A DNA stretch of 64,000 nt from Brevibacterium oceani (GCF_013623835.1 NZ_JABKDE010000001.1:644406-708405); one strand, 5' to 3'. Shown: positions 46,474 to 54,248, counted from the first letter of the stretch. Numbers and translations are program-made. The notes: a model not told the origin generated them from the sequence alone.

Positions 46474-47025
46474 ATGGAATATGCATACGTGCTATCACTG
46501 AACGAAGATGATTACGCATACGTCTTCCTTCCCAAAAGGGACAGCACCGGCCACAGGAAGCTACCGACCCTAGACGGAAATCGTCGGGAGATCGCTCGGG
46601 CAATCGACAAGAAGAACCCACACACCAGGTACGTGCCCTATGAGTCCGATATCTGGGGGAGCGTAGTCGAGATTGCGAAGTCCAATGTATATCAGGTCAT
46701 CCTCAACTACATCATGCCGGAGTACGGAAAGTGCTTGCTAGTGATGGACGCTGGGATCTCTGCTGAAGTCTCGTGCGGATCTGAATGTCAGAACGCACTT
46801 GGAGATGTATGTATCTGTGCATGTGGCAAGGCCAATCATGGAATGGCAGTTGATCGCCCTTGGCTTCACGTTGGAGATCGAACCATTGAAGAGGGCGAGA
46901 CCAAGAGAAACTATCGATGGTTTGACAACACCTACAGCGACAGACAGAAGGACTTAAATGCAGTAGAGATCCTAGAGATCATGGAAGAGGAAGGAATCGG
47001 AAATGCAGAACTTGAAATTGTATAG
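46474..47025 (+). CDS. Hypothetical protein with a cysteine cluster
   Basis: 183 aa. Central Cys-rich patch CGSECQNALGDVCICACGK suggests a zinc or Fe-S binding knuckle; otherwise unrecognised. Begins 38 bp after the ACTAACAAAGA repeat with an AAAGGAG ribosome site. Overlaps the following HTH gene by 23 bp. Confidence 0.7.
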   Translation: MEYAYVLSLNEDDYAYVFLPKRDSTGHRKLPTLDGNRREIARAIDKKNPHTRYVPYESDIWGSVVEIAKSNVYQVILNYIMPEYGKCLLVMDAGISAEVSCGSECQNALGDVCICACGKANHGMAVDRPWLHVGDRTIEEGETKRNYRWFDNTYSDRQKDLNAVEILEIMEEEGIGNAELEIV

Positions 47026-47170
47026 CAAAGCGGAAGTAGCAGAGATGCTAGGAGTCAGTGTCAGAACGATCTCCAGAGCAATCGAGAGGGGAGAGATCAA
47101 GACCACGACACTGAACGGATCTCCGAGAATCCCACACGCTGAACTCATGCGAATCAGCTCAGCAAACTAA
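47003..47170 (+). CDS. Excisionase-like HTH DNA-binding protein
   Basis: 55 aa: LYSKAEVAEMLGVSVRTISR is a MerR/excisionase-type helix-turn-helix with wing RGEIKTTTLNGSPRI and PHAELMR. Good candidate for the element's excision factor or a small repressor. GAAGGAA lies 6 nt before ATG 47003; overlaps the preceding gene. The stop codon is inside an ACTAACAAAGA repeat (47166-47176). Confidence 0.8.
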   Translation: MQNLKLYSKAEVAEMLGVSVRTISRAIERGEIKTTTLNGSPRIPHAELMRISSAN

Positions 47171-47228
47171 CAAAGAATTTTCCACCTGTTGCCTACCGAA
47201 AGGGCGATATATAACAGAAAGGCCAATC

Positions 47229-49253
47229 ATGGCGAATGCAATCAAACTTAAGGATTTCACACCAATCATTCCAGCTATCAACGAAGAAGACCAGACCACT
47301 ACGGCATTCTTCATCGTCTTCCGAGACGCAGAGCGTAAGGCGATTCTCAACGCTGAGCCGAATGCAAGAGTCTTCCTACTGGAGTTCTACAAAGGTGCCG
47401 ATTCCGTTACCTGGAAGAACTGGAACAACACCTATCAAGTGACAGGACTCGATCACTGGGAGTCTGGAGAGGTCGAAGATCTCCACACACAGAGAGCAAT
47501 CATCGTAGCTCCTAGCCTCATCTACGCAGACCCAAAGAAGACCGGAGCAAAGGTACTCCAGAACATCTCCGATTACTTTGAGTCCATCGGAAGCAAGACC
47601 AGCTTCAAGAGGTTCCCCGGCTACATCTCACTAGACAAGGTGCTTGAGAGTGAAGATGGATTCCTCTTCAGCGACGATGAGGCAGAAGCGGAGATTGAGG
47701 AACGAGAAGAGAAGGTAGATCCAAGGATCTTCCTGAATCGCTCAGAAGCGATCAGGCTCAATGAGATCGTTCTTGAGTGCTCCAAGGTCGCTAGAGAGCG
47801 CGGAAGCCTCTTCTGGGTACGCGGAGAAGTGATGAAGGTTGTAGGAGATCGTATGGTCTCTGTAGACGGTCCCGCGCTGAAGGGATGGACCGCAAAGCAC
47901 GGACTCATGTTTGTCACTCCTACCGATAGAGCCGACGTTCCAAAGCTCATTGCTGAAGATGCAAAGTCCGTCATGGCGACTCCTGAACTCTGGGAGGGCA
48001 AGCTAAACGAACTGGAGACAATCGAGACAGCTCCAGTCCTAGGGAAGTCACTCAAGCCACGATTTGAGGCCGGGTATGACGCAGATACCCTCTCCTATGT
48101 TGTGGAGCCGATGAACTACCTAGGAGAGCTGGAGGGCGAGATCTCACCTGAGAAGGGAGCTGAGGCGGCTGAAAGGCTCATGAAGTGGTTTGACGGTTTC
48201 GCCTTTGTCGATCAGAGGTCTAAGGCCGATGCTCTAGCTTTCGCGCTTACTCCGCTCCTCATGCACTACTTGGATGATCCAATCCCCGGAGGTCTGATCA
48301 CAGCCAATCGATCAGGAACGGGTAAGACAGAGGCCGCTAGGATCATTGCGCTCATGTCCGGAGATGACGCAATTGAGAATGATTGGCCGTCTGAAGCCAA
48401 GACCAGAGAGACCATTACCTCCATGCTCAACAGCGGTAAACAGGTCGCTATCTTTGACAACATCAAAGCGAACGTGGACAGTCCCGGAATTGAAGCTCTC
48501 TTGACCTCCCGTAAGTGGAATGATCGAGTCCTCTTCACTCAGAATCAGGCTGAGATCAAAAACAACACGGTTCTCTTCCTCACAGCCAATCATGCAAGTA
48601 CTTCCCCCGACATGCTCCGTAGGCTTGTGCCTCTCCCAATGAACAGAGACGCAATCTCCGCTGAGGAGCAAGCAAAGTGGGACGGCCAGAGGAAGAAGAA
48701 CCTCCAAGATAATCGTGAAGCGGTTTTGATCGATCTGCTGACGATGATCCTTGCATGGAGAGACGCGGGTACTCCTCTTGGAAATGAAGTCTATGACGGC
48801 TTTCAAGAGTGGGCAGAGACCCTAGGCGGGATCTTGGCTGTCAGTGGCGTACAGGGCTTCCTAGAGACGCGAGAGGACAATCTAGCCGGTATCGACTCCG
48901 GTAAGGACACTGAGCGCGAGATGTTGGCACGTATCCTCCGTGTGATGGACGGTCACGAAACCTGGTCAGCTAAGGATCTGGTGGATGAACTGAATATGAC
49001 CTCCACACAACAGGCTTTGAACTCTGAGCAGTACGTCAAGGATCGTATGGCTCTCAAGTCTTACTTGGTAGGGCGAAGCGTCAAGGATCAGAGCAGTGCA
49101 ATCGGTAAGAAGCTTGGACCTTTGTGCGATCCTCAGATCCTCCCTGGTGTGGAGTTGGTCAGAGGACGAACAGGTGCAGGACGCTTCTACTCCGTGAAGA
49201 CCTCTCTCGGAAAAACTGACTATAGAGAGCTAATCGAGATCGCAAACGCATAA
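47229..49253 (+). CDS. P-loop replication ATPase/helicase-like protein
   Basis: 674 aa. The C-terminal half holds an AAA/SF3-like ATPase: ITANRSGTGKTEAARIIAL (Walker A), QVAIFDNIKAN (Walker B-like), NNTVLFLTANHAS (sensor 1) and MLRRLVPLPMN (arginine finger), as in phage and plasmid replication helicases. The N-terminal ~300 residues are an unrecognised accessory domain. The C-terminal ~100 residues (WSAKDLVDELNMTSTQ) look like a winged helix. Followed by a terminator and a candidate origin. Likely drives replication of the excised element (inference). Confidence 0.75.
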   Translation: MANAIKLKDFTPIIPAINEEDQTTTAFFIVFRDAERKAILNAEPNARVFLLEFYKGADSVTWKNWNNTYQVTGLDHWESGEVEDLHTQRAIIVAPSLIYADPKKTGAKVLQNISDYFESIGSKTSFKRFPGYISLDKVLESEDGFLFSDDEAEAEIEEREEKVDPRIFLNRSEAIRLNEIVLECSKVARERGSLFWVRGEVMKVVGDRMVSVDGPALKGWTAKHGLMFVTPTDRADVPKLIAEDAKSVMATPELWEGKLNELETIETAPVLGKSLKPRFEAGYDADTLSYVVEPMNYLGELEGEISPEKGAEAAERLMKWFDGFAFVDQRSKADALAFALTPLLMHYLDDPIPGGLITANRSGTGKTEAARIIALMSGDDAIENDWPSEAKTRETITSMLNSGKQVAIFDNIKANVDSPGIEALLTSRKWNDRVLFTQNQAEIKNNTVLFLTANHASTSPDMLRRLVPLPMNRDAISAEEQAKWDGQRKKNLQDNREAVLIDLLTMILAWRDAGTPLGNEVYDGFQEWAETLGGILAVSGVQGFLETREDNLAGIDSGKDTEREMLARILRVMDGHETWSAKDLVDELNMTSTQQALNSEQYVKDRMALKSYLVGRSVKDQSSAIGKKLGPLCDPQILPGVELVRGRTGAGRFYSVKTSLGKTDYRELIEIANA

Positions 49254-49268
49254 GCTCAAATCGATCTA

Positions 49269-49293
49269 GGCACTCCTTCGGGAGTGCCTTTTT
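49269..49293 (+). terminator. Intrinsic terminator after the replication ATPase gene
   Basis: GGCACTCC (49269-49276), TTCG loop, GGAGTGCC (49281-49288), TTTTT. Confidence 0.93.
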
Positions 49294-49299
49294 CGTGTT

Positions 49300-49640
49300 T
49301 GTGCCGGGTTAACCGTCATGAATGTCGGACTGAATTCTTCAAAGCGACATGGCTTCTCCCCTTTATTCTTCTACTACTTCCTCTCTCTATGACACTATGA
49401 CACTTTAAATTAAATTATCTATATATACACACCATAAGAAGAAGAAAGTTTAAAAGATTATATAAATTGTGTGGTCTATAGAGGGATAGAGAGAAAACCA
49501 GTGACATACCGACATGAACCGACATTCCCCAGTATTGACGCGGAAGTGGGATGGAGATTGGTCCGACATTGAATGTCGGTTGTCCGTCACGTTAGCGGAG
49601 TGATTAGCAATCTACACATAGCGATTCAATATTTAGTATA
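49300..49640. other. Candidate replication origin: CCGACAT iterons plus AT-rich tract
   Basis: Gene-free. CCGACAT/ATGTCGG occurs at 49321-49328 (inverted), 49509-49515, 49519-49526, 49563-49570 and 49572-49579 (inverted); the last two form a 17-bp palindrome, and the 49509/49519 copies are one helical turn apart. Between lies a strongly AT-rich tract (about 49403-49470), plus TATGACAC twice (49389 region). Iterons beside an unwinding-prone tract downstream of a replicative ATPase fit an origin. The region may equally be an operator array. Confidence 0.55.
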
Positions 49641-49642
49641 AT
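49637..49642 (+). promoter_or_regulatory. TATAAT -10 of the zinc/PG-binding gene (leaderless)
   Basis: Perfect TATAAT six bases before ATG 49649, with the sequence continuing GGATGTAT; the same TATAATNGGATGTAT recurs at 50649 and, more loosely, at 46260. Confidence 0.7.
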
Positions 49643-49648
49643 GGATGT

Positions 49649-50371
49649 ATGAAGAAAACAAAGAGTTGCAAAGGTGGCGTAAGCGGAGAGTGCGAACGTC
49701 CGTATTACGCTAAGGGCTTCTGCAATCCTCATTTTCAGATGTTTAAGAAGGGCTTACCGACTAACTATGAGATTGCGGAGAAGAGTCCTCACAATCAAAC
49801 AACAGTTTGCACCATTGAAGGATGTGGACTTCCGCATAGAGCAATGGGTCTGTGTTCAAAGCATTATGCAAAGCACAGATACCACGAAAGGAAGAAGGCC
49901 GGAGATCTCCTCAGGAAGGGCACCAAGGGCACTCCCGTTAAGGAGCTTCAGAAGGATCTAGGACTCAAGGCTGATGGATATTTCGGAGCTGGTACTGAGA
50001 AGGCTGTCAAGGCCTATCAGAGGTCCAAAGGGCTGACTGTTGACGGAGTTGTAGGTCCGAAGACTCTAGCCGCTCTAAAGGGCAAGAAAGCTCCAGCGAA
50101 GAAGCCGAAGAAGAAGACAGCTCCAGAGTTTCCTCTAGCTAAAGGTCACTTCTTCTCTCAGCCGATGAGGACAGACAGAGCACACTCAGGCTTCTACTCC
50201 CTGGCAGACCGTAAGCACATTGTGAAGATTCAGCAAAAGCTAGGAATCGCGGGAGATGGACTCTACGGAAAGAGCACGGAGAAGAAGATCCGCGCATTTC
50301 AAAAGAAGGCCGGTCTGTCGGTCGATGGAGCGTGCGGAGACAAGACATGGAACAGGATGTTTAATCGATGA
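49649..50371 (+). CDS. Zinc-knuckle plus two peptidoglycan-binding domains
   Basis: 240 aa. Residues ~1-80 carry two Cys/His clusters of a phage-type zinc module (GECERPYYAKGFCNPHF and CTIEGCGLPHRAMGLCSKHY). Then a Lys-rich zone, a PG_binding_1 domain (TPVKELQKDLGLKADGYFG, GLTVDGVVGPKTLAAL), a basic linker, and a second PG_binding_1 domain (IVKIQQKLGIAGDGLYG...GLSVDGACGDKTWNRMF). No signal peptide and no catalytic lysin domain. Usually these parts occur in separate proteins. It is coupled to the redoxin gene by ATGA. Confidence 0.85.
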   Translation: MKKTKSCKGGVSGECERPYYAKGFCNPHFQMFKKGLPTNYEIAEKSPHNQTTVCTIEGCGLPHRAMGLCSKHYAKHRYHERKKAGDLLRKGTKGTPVKELQKDLGLKADGYFGAGTEKAVKAYQRSKGLTVDGVVGPKTLAALKGKKAPAKKPKKKTAPEFPLAKGHFFSQPMRTDRAHSGFYSLADRKHIVKIQQKLGIAGDGLYGKSTEKKIRAFQKKAGLSVDGACGDKTWNRMFNR

Positions 50372-50580
50372 TCAAAGTATACTCAAAGCCGGTTTGCGGT
50401 CAATGCGTCGGAGTCAAGTTATGGCTCAATAAGAATGAGATCGAGTTTGAAGAGCTATGCATCATGGATAGCTTAGATCTCATGGCAGAGCACGGAGTTC
50501 AATCAGCTCCAGCGGTATTCAAGGGAGATGAGCTTATTTCAGTTGGCTTCAATCCCGAAGAACTAGAGATTCTTCTCTAA
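50368..50580 (+). CDS. NrdH/glutaredoxin-like redox protein
   Basis: 70 aa. Glutaredoxin-type fold with active site KPVCGQCVGVKLWL (CGQC, NrdH-like CxxC) and APAVFKGDELISVGF (cis-Pro). Phages often carry such redoxins to support ribonucleotide reductase. Overlaps the preceding gene stop by 4 bp. Confidence 0.88.
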   Translation: MIKVYSKPVCGQCVGVKLWLNKNEIEFEELCIMDSLDLMAEHGVQSAPAVFKGDELISVGFNPEELEILL

Positions 50581-50587
50581 CAACCAT

Positions 50588-50617
50588 TGGCCCTCTCGGT
50601 GGAAATCGAGAGGGCCA
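50588..50617. terminator. Hairpin after the redoxin gene
   Basis: TGGCCCTCTCG (50588-50598) / CGAGAGGGCCA (50607-50617), 8-nt loop; 11-bp perfect stem. Confidence 0.8.
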
Positions 50618-50648
50618 CGTCTGTTCTTATATCTAAAATCGCTAATGA

Positions 50649-50654
50649 TATAAT
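50649..50654 (+). promoter_or_regulatory. TATAAT -10 of the small membrane protein gene
   Basis: TATAAT followed by TGGATGTAT, sharing the extended motif seen before the 49649 gene; 24 bases upstream of the ATG. Confidence 0.65.
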
Positions 50655-50678
50655 TGGATGTATACGAAAGGATTAGAT

Positions 50679-50795
50679 ATGGATATTTTTGTGATGATCG
50701 CGGGACTTTTCGGAGTGGTCTACCTGTGTGATCTATTAGGAGAGAAGATAGGTGTTTGGGTAGCTGAAACTTATCAGAATTTTCTAAACCATTGA
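50679..50795 (+). CDS. Small membrane protein, 38 aa
   Basis: ATG 50679 with GAAAGGA 6 nt upstream and its own TATAAT promoter. The peptide MDIFVMIAGLFGVVYLCDLL is one hydrophobic helix, followed by a short charged tail ending LNH. Its stop overlaps the start of the terminator stem. Function unknown. Confidence 0.65.
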   Translation: MDIFVMIAGLFGVVYLCDLLGEKIGVWVAETYQNFLNH

Positions 50796-50824
50796 CCCTG
50801 CAATCCTCTGGTTGCAGGGTCAAT
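50791..50824. terminator. Bidirectional terminator between convergent genes
   Basis: 13-bp perfect arms ATTGACCCTGCAA (50791-50803) / TTGCAGGGTCAAT (50812-50824), 8-nt loop. Confidence 0.88.
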
Positions 50825-50852
50825 AGTTGCCACGATTTTAAGAAATCTTTGA

Positions 50853-51155
50853 CTAGCGTTCGTCGGAAATCGTTGCTTGACCTTCGAGCTGGGTTCTAAG
50901 TTCCCGGATTAGCCTATCTCCTTCTTCGTCGTGCTTTATGCGATTCTCTTCGGAATCCCAATCTGGTTCAGGGTAGTCGGCAACGGGATTGTAGTGTTCT
51001 GCCCAAAAATCCATGTAGTTATGAAGTCCTTTGGCAAGCGATTCAGTTATAGGAAGATCTGAAGTCTTCACTACATAGTCATCGGTGTCGTGACTCCAGA
51101 GCGGCTCTTTTCGACCCCAGTCGGGAAAAAAGCGTATTTCGATTTTAGTTCTCAT
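50853..51155 (-). CDS. Small acidic protein, candidate immunity protein
   Basis: 100 aa, acidic, no membrane segment: RFFPDWGRKEPLWSHDTDDY, then NYMDFWAEHYNPV and an Asp/Glu-rich C-terminal helix. ATG 51155 overlaps the stop of the secreted protein gene (ATGA), so it is made with it. Small, acidic, cytosolic and directly coupled to a secreted putative nuclease: the usual shape of an immunity protein. A GTG at 51164 is an alternative start. Family not named with certainty. Confidence 0.6.
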   Translation of the reverse strand: MRTKIEIRFFPDWGRKEPLWSHDTDDYVVKTSDLPITESLAKGLHNYMDFWAEHYNPVADYPEPDWDSEENRIKHDEEGDRLIRELRTQLEGQATISDER

Positions 51156-51685
51156 GGTGAACACATGTGCTCTCTGGTGGGAACGGAAGTGATAATGCGT
51201 TTCTTGTCAGTAGCGACAATGACCGACGGGAAGAATTCTCCCATCTTACCGTTCGATCCTTTTAGTTTAACGGGCGCTGTGTAGCATCTCTTATTTCCCT
51301 TTTGGACTAAAGTAAATGAAGGATTACTAAGTACTTTCTTTGTTACGGTCCACATGGTATCGTCCCAGTGCACCTTCTTGCTGCTGGTGACGGTCTTCCA
51401 CTCTTTTTCGTGCTTTTTCCTAATGTGAACATAGCCGTAGCCAGGTGTTCCGCATTTGAGTGTGACTTCTCCGTCTTTTTTGGATTTAGTCTTTGCAACG
51501 TTCTCTAACTGGAGTAGGTACAAGGGGTCGTTGCAGTCCAGGATTATTAGCGGATTAAATTGTGTTTCGAGCCTAATCTGTTTCAGTTCTTTTTCTTGAG
51601 TACTGGTTGGAGAGGCGTGCGCTGTTGTTGGTATGAGAAGCGACAGCGTGACAATTATCGCTGAGATTGCGATTGATTTTCTCAT
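51152..51685 (-). CDS. Secreted protein, putative BECR-type nuclease toxin
   Basis: 177 aa with a clear Sec signal peptide (MRKSIAISAIIVTLSLLI... TTAHAS). The mature part is basic. The segment GYGYVHIRKKHEKEW and the ending SVIVATDKKRIITSVPT recall the HIxxxH and C-terminal strand pattern of barnase/EndoU/colicin/RelE-like toxin domains. That is a visual similarity, not a search result. AGGA lies 5 nt before ATG 51685. Coupled to the acidic protein gene downstream. Confidence 0.55.
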   Translation of the reverse strand: MRKSIAISAIIVTLSLLIPTTAHASPTSTQEKELKQIRLETQFNPLIILDCNDPLYLLQLENVAKTKSKKDGEVTLKCGTPGYGYVHIRKKHEKEWKTVTSSKKVHWDDTMWTVTKKVLSNPSFTLVQKGNKRCYTAPVKLKGSNGKMGEFFPSVIVATDKKRIITSVPTREHMCSP

Positions 51686-51914
51686 GGAGATCCTTATTCG
51701 GTTTTCGAGGGGCGAAGTGAACTGTATCACTATCTGGGTCGGTGGCTGAGGGAGTGCGGGTGAATTTTTGGTGCGTGTTGCTATGAGCTTCTATGCGAGG
51801 AGTCTTGCCTGTGTGCCGACCCTCGGAACTGCATGCTGGGAGTACGCGGAGGAGTGCAGGAGGCTAGACGCTGGGATGGTGTGTCTTGGGTATTTCGGGA
51901 GGCTCTAAAGACCT

Positions 51915-52490
51915 TCATTGTTCCCGCAGTTTGGCTAGCTCACGATCCATCAACTCGCCAAACTTGCGGGGCTTGTCATGGAATCCCCATAGAAGAAGCT
52001 GATCAAACATAGTCTCCTGGAAATTGATGAGGAAGGAAACTATTTCATTGAACGCATTCCCATATCCGGCTGGATCATCCTTGGCTTTGTCGACCCGGAT
52101 AGCAATGAGCTTTAAAAACTTGTCGATTTGCCTGGGCATCTGAGAGCCGTGTACAGCTGACTCCATCCTGAAGAGGCGGGTCGCTACAATGACTGATTTA
52201 ACTTTCTCCGGGCCTGTTTCGTGATCGGTATAGGCGGCGATGTAGTTCGCGTAGTAGGCGCGTACCGCTTCAGTCCGGTCACGCTCCTTGGCAGAGTGCT
52301 CTAGATCCTTACGCTGGTCTTCAAGAGTGTGATAGTTGCGGATGTCCGCCTTCCTCTGGATCTCAGCATTGGCTTCTCGGTTTAACTCGTCTCTGCTCTT
52401 GGCTAGTCCATGGGAGATCCAGACAGAGAAGCCGGACGTGATCAGGCCACCAACAATTGCGCTCAGAAGAGCAGTCATCCAAGGTTCCAT
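51915..52490 (-). CDS. Membrane-anchored coiled-coil protein
   Basis: 191 aa. One N-terminal membrane helix (ALLSAIVGGLITSGFSVWISH), then a long charged coiled-coil (about 30-75, SRDELNREANAEIQRKADI) and a helical C-terminal domain. This layout is common in unknown proteins within defence islands and phage cargo. No catalytic motif seen. Function unknown. Confidence 0.65.
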   Translation of the reverse strand: MEPWMTALLSAIVGGLITSGFSVWISHGLAKSRDELNREANAEIQRKADIRNYHTLEDQRKDLEHSAKERDRTEAVRAYYANYIAAYTDHETGPEKVKSVIVATRLFRMESAVHGSQMPRQIDKFLKLIAIRVDKAKDDPAGYGNAFNEIVSFLINFQETMFDQLLLWGFHDKPRKFGELMDRELAKLREQ

Positions 52491-52559
52491 GAACGAAGCT
52501 TACCGCTCAGGTCAGGTCCGGTATAAGATTGCTGGACATCTGTAGTTGAAGGAGTTGCT

Positions 52560-52814
52560 GTGACGCCTGTGTATGAGTTCTTGAATAACGTTGAGCCCGT
52601 TATTGGTGGAGAGTGGGCCGTCACCACTCGTAGCTATCGAGTTGACGGAGATCGGGAAAGATACGTTCCGATCACGGTTACGTTTGATAGGTACGCAGAT
52701 GCTGAGCGCATCTACAAGCAAGCCCTACTGCTTTCGGGAAACAGTGACGTTTATCTTGAGCATTTCATCGATGATGAGTGGATTCCCGTAGCTTCGGCAC
52801 TTCCTGGAGGCTGA
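52560..52814 (+). CDS. Small hypothetical protein, possible paralogue of the 53148 gene
   Basis: 84 aa from GTG 52560 with GAAGGAG 5 nt upstream and a TATAAG element at 52522-52527. Pattern VTFDRYADAERIYKQALLL...VYLEHFIDDEWIPVASA resembles the 98-aa protein at 53148. Ends before a strong terminator. Function unknown. Confidence 0.6.
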   Translation: MTPVYEFLNNVEPVIGGEWAVTTRSYRVDGDRERYVPITVTFDRYADAERIYKQALLLSGNSDVYLEHFIDDEWIPVASALPGG

Positions 52815-52833
52815 ACCAGCTTCATCGTTCATT

Positions 52834-52859
52834 GACCCCCTCGGCTGAGGGGGTCTTTT
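52834..52859 (+). terminator. Intrinsic terminator
   Basis: GACCCCCTC (52834-52842), GGCT loop, GAGGGGGTC (52847-52855), TTTT. Confidence 0.93.
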
Positions 52860-53016
52860 CTTGTATCGAGACCCTGGGGCCGGTGTGCTCGGGATCAGCT
52901 AGGCGAAGAGCGGAGGCCAGAATAGAGCAAGTGTCCTAAGTGTGAAACATACAAGAAATATCCGATTACCACACGTGTCAAATTGTAGATATCTGTCATC
53001 GAACAAGTGTACTAAT

Positions 53017-53151
53017 ATGATTGCACGGCTAGAACGCTGGGATACCTCGGGGAGCGTTTCGGGGGTCTCGGAGATTCGTATAGATGGAGGGATCGGTGTG
53101 CAAGCCTTAGGTGGAGTTGCAAATTCTTTTGATTGGGAGGTCTGGAAGTGA
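53017..53151 (+). CDS. Possible 44-aa leader ORF
   Basis: ATG 53017 opens a frame (MIARLERWDTSGSVSG to EVWK) whose stop overlaps the GTG of the next gene (GTGA), as coupled genes do. No clear ribosome site of its own. The rest of 52860-53016 shows no other gene. Confidence 0.3.
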   Translation: MIARLERWDTSGSVSGVSEIRIDGGIGVQALGGVANSFDWEVWK

Positions 53152-53444
53152 AAGACATGAGTGAGGCTGTCAGGTACTTATCCGAGAGGCACGATGATGG
53201 AAGGTTGCTGACGGGGGAGTACCGGGTCAAGGTGAGCGTGCCTCTGGGTGATGGAATGGCACCGGCTGGAGGGGGATGGGTGGAGTCTTCAGAAGTAGCG
53301 CGTGTCTATTTCGCTGAGAGGCCGGATGCTGAAGCGGCATACGAGAGGGTGAAGGCTCTTGCTGAACGTGGGGAATCGGTCACGCTGGAGAAGCGGAGAA
53401 ACCTCAGCAGACCGTTTGAATGGGACGTGATTGAGGCTGGGTGA
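53148..53444 (+). CDS. Small hypothetical protein
   Basis: 98 aa from GTG 53148, chosen because GGGAGG lies 7 nt upstream. Motif ARVYFAERPDAEAAYERVKALAERGESVTLEKR...FEWDVIEAG is similar in pattern to the 84-aa protein at 52560. Unrecognised family; charged and cytosolic. Confidence 0.6.
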   Translation: MKDMSEAVRYLSERHDDGRLLTGEYRVKVSVPLGDGMAPAGGGWVESSEVARVYFAERPDAEAAYERVKALAERGESVTLEKRRNLSRPFEWDVIEAG

Positions 53445-53523
53445 TCGGAGAAGTGCGGTTACTTCAGCCGTAGACTGAACAGCGAGAGCCGTAACTGATA
53501 TCGGGTGCGTAGGGAGGGGTGTC

Positions 53524-54240
53524 GTGGTCACGTGGAATTGGACCGAAGAAGAGAAGATTCTCGTAGCTGACCTCAAAGATGATTTGGGTTGGAGGCCTTT
53601 TAGGAAGACAACGGCGGGCGTGGCTGAGTTGTCTGCCCTTCTCCGGAGCACGTCGGCTTATTATCCATTCGAAGGTCGGCCAGAAACATTCCGGAACGAG
53701 AACGGGGTCGCGCTTAAAGCCGAGAATCTTCAGTACTGGCACCCGAGCCGAACAGGAAAGGGCACGCGTCCTTCCGTCTCGGAGATCCCGATTGTGGAGG
53801 CCTTCCTTCTGGACCGAGACCGAATGAAGAGAGTCGCGGCTGAGATTCGTTTACGGCTTGAGGAAGGTCTGAGGCTTGAGGAGGCAGTCTCCAACGAATC
53901 AGATCCGCTGGTAATTGAAGCGGCTCAGGAGGGCGGCCTCAAGGCTGTTGTCTCCTACCGCCGTGAGAGAGATCCGAACCTACGTGAGGCAAAGCTGAAA
54001 TCTGTTCGTGCTGAAGACCGTCCGATTGCTTGCGAAGTCTGTACATTCGACTTTGAAAAGACCTACGGAGATCGCGGTCGTGGATATATAGAAGTCCACC
54101 ATGTCACGCCATTGCATGTGTCTGGAGTTGTGCAGACGCGCTTAGAAGATCTCGTATTGCTCTGTTCAAACTGTCACCGGATGATCCATAGGAGTGGGTG
54201 GCTGAGGCCCGAAGAGCTGAAAGATATGGTGCGAGAATAG
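53524..54240 (+). CDS. HNH endonuclease (McrA/restriction-like)
   Basis: 238 aa. The C-terminal HNH/zinc domain is clear: CEVCTFDF (from residue 170), YIEVHHVTPLHVSG, LEDLVLLCSNCHRMIHR, the treble-clef arrangement of McrA-type nucleases. N-terminal ~110 residues are an unrecognised domain, possibly for target recognition (NLQYWHPSRTGKGTRPS). GTG 53524 has GGGAGGGG upstream. Probable DNA-cleaving defence protein. Confidence 0.85.
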   Translation: MVTWNWTEEEKILVADLKDDLGWRPFRKTTAGVAELSALLRSTSAYYPFEGRPETFRNENGVALKAENLQYWHPSRTGKGTRPSVSEIPIVEAFLLDRDRMKRVAAEIRLRLEEGLRLEEAVSNESDPLVIEAAQEGGLKAVVSYRRERDPNLREAKLKSVRAEDRPIACEVCTFDFEKTYGDRGRGYIEVHHVTPLHVSGVVQTRLEDLVLLCSNCHRMIHRSGWLRPEELKDMVRE

Positions 54241-54248
54241 AGGCAGAT

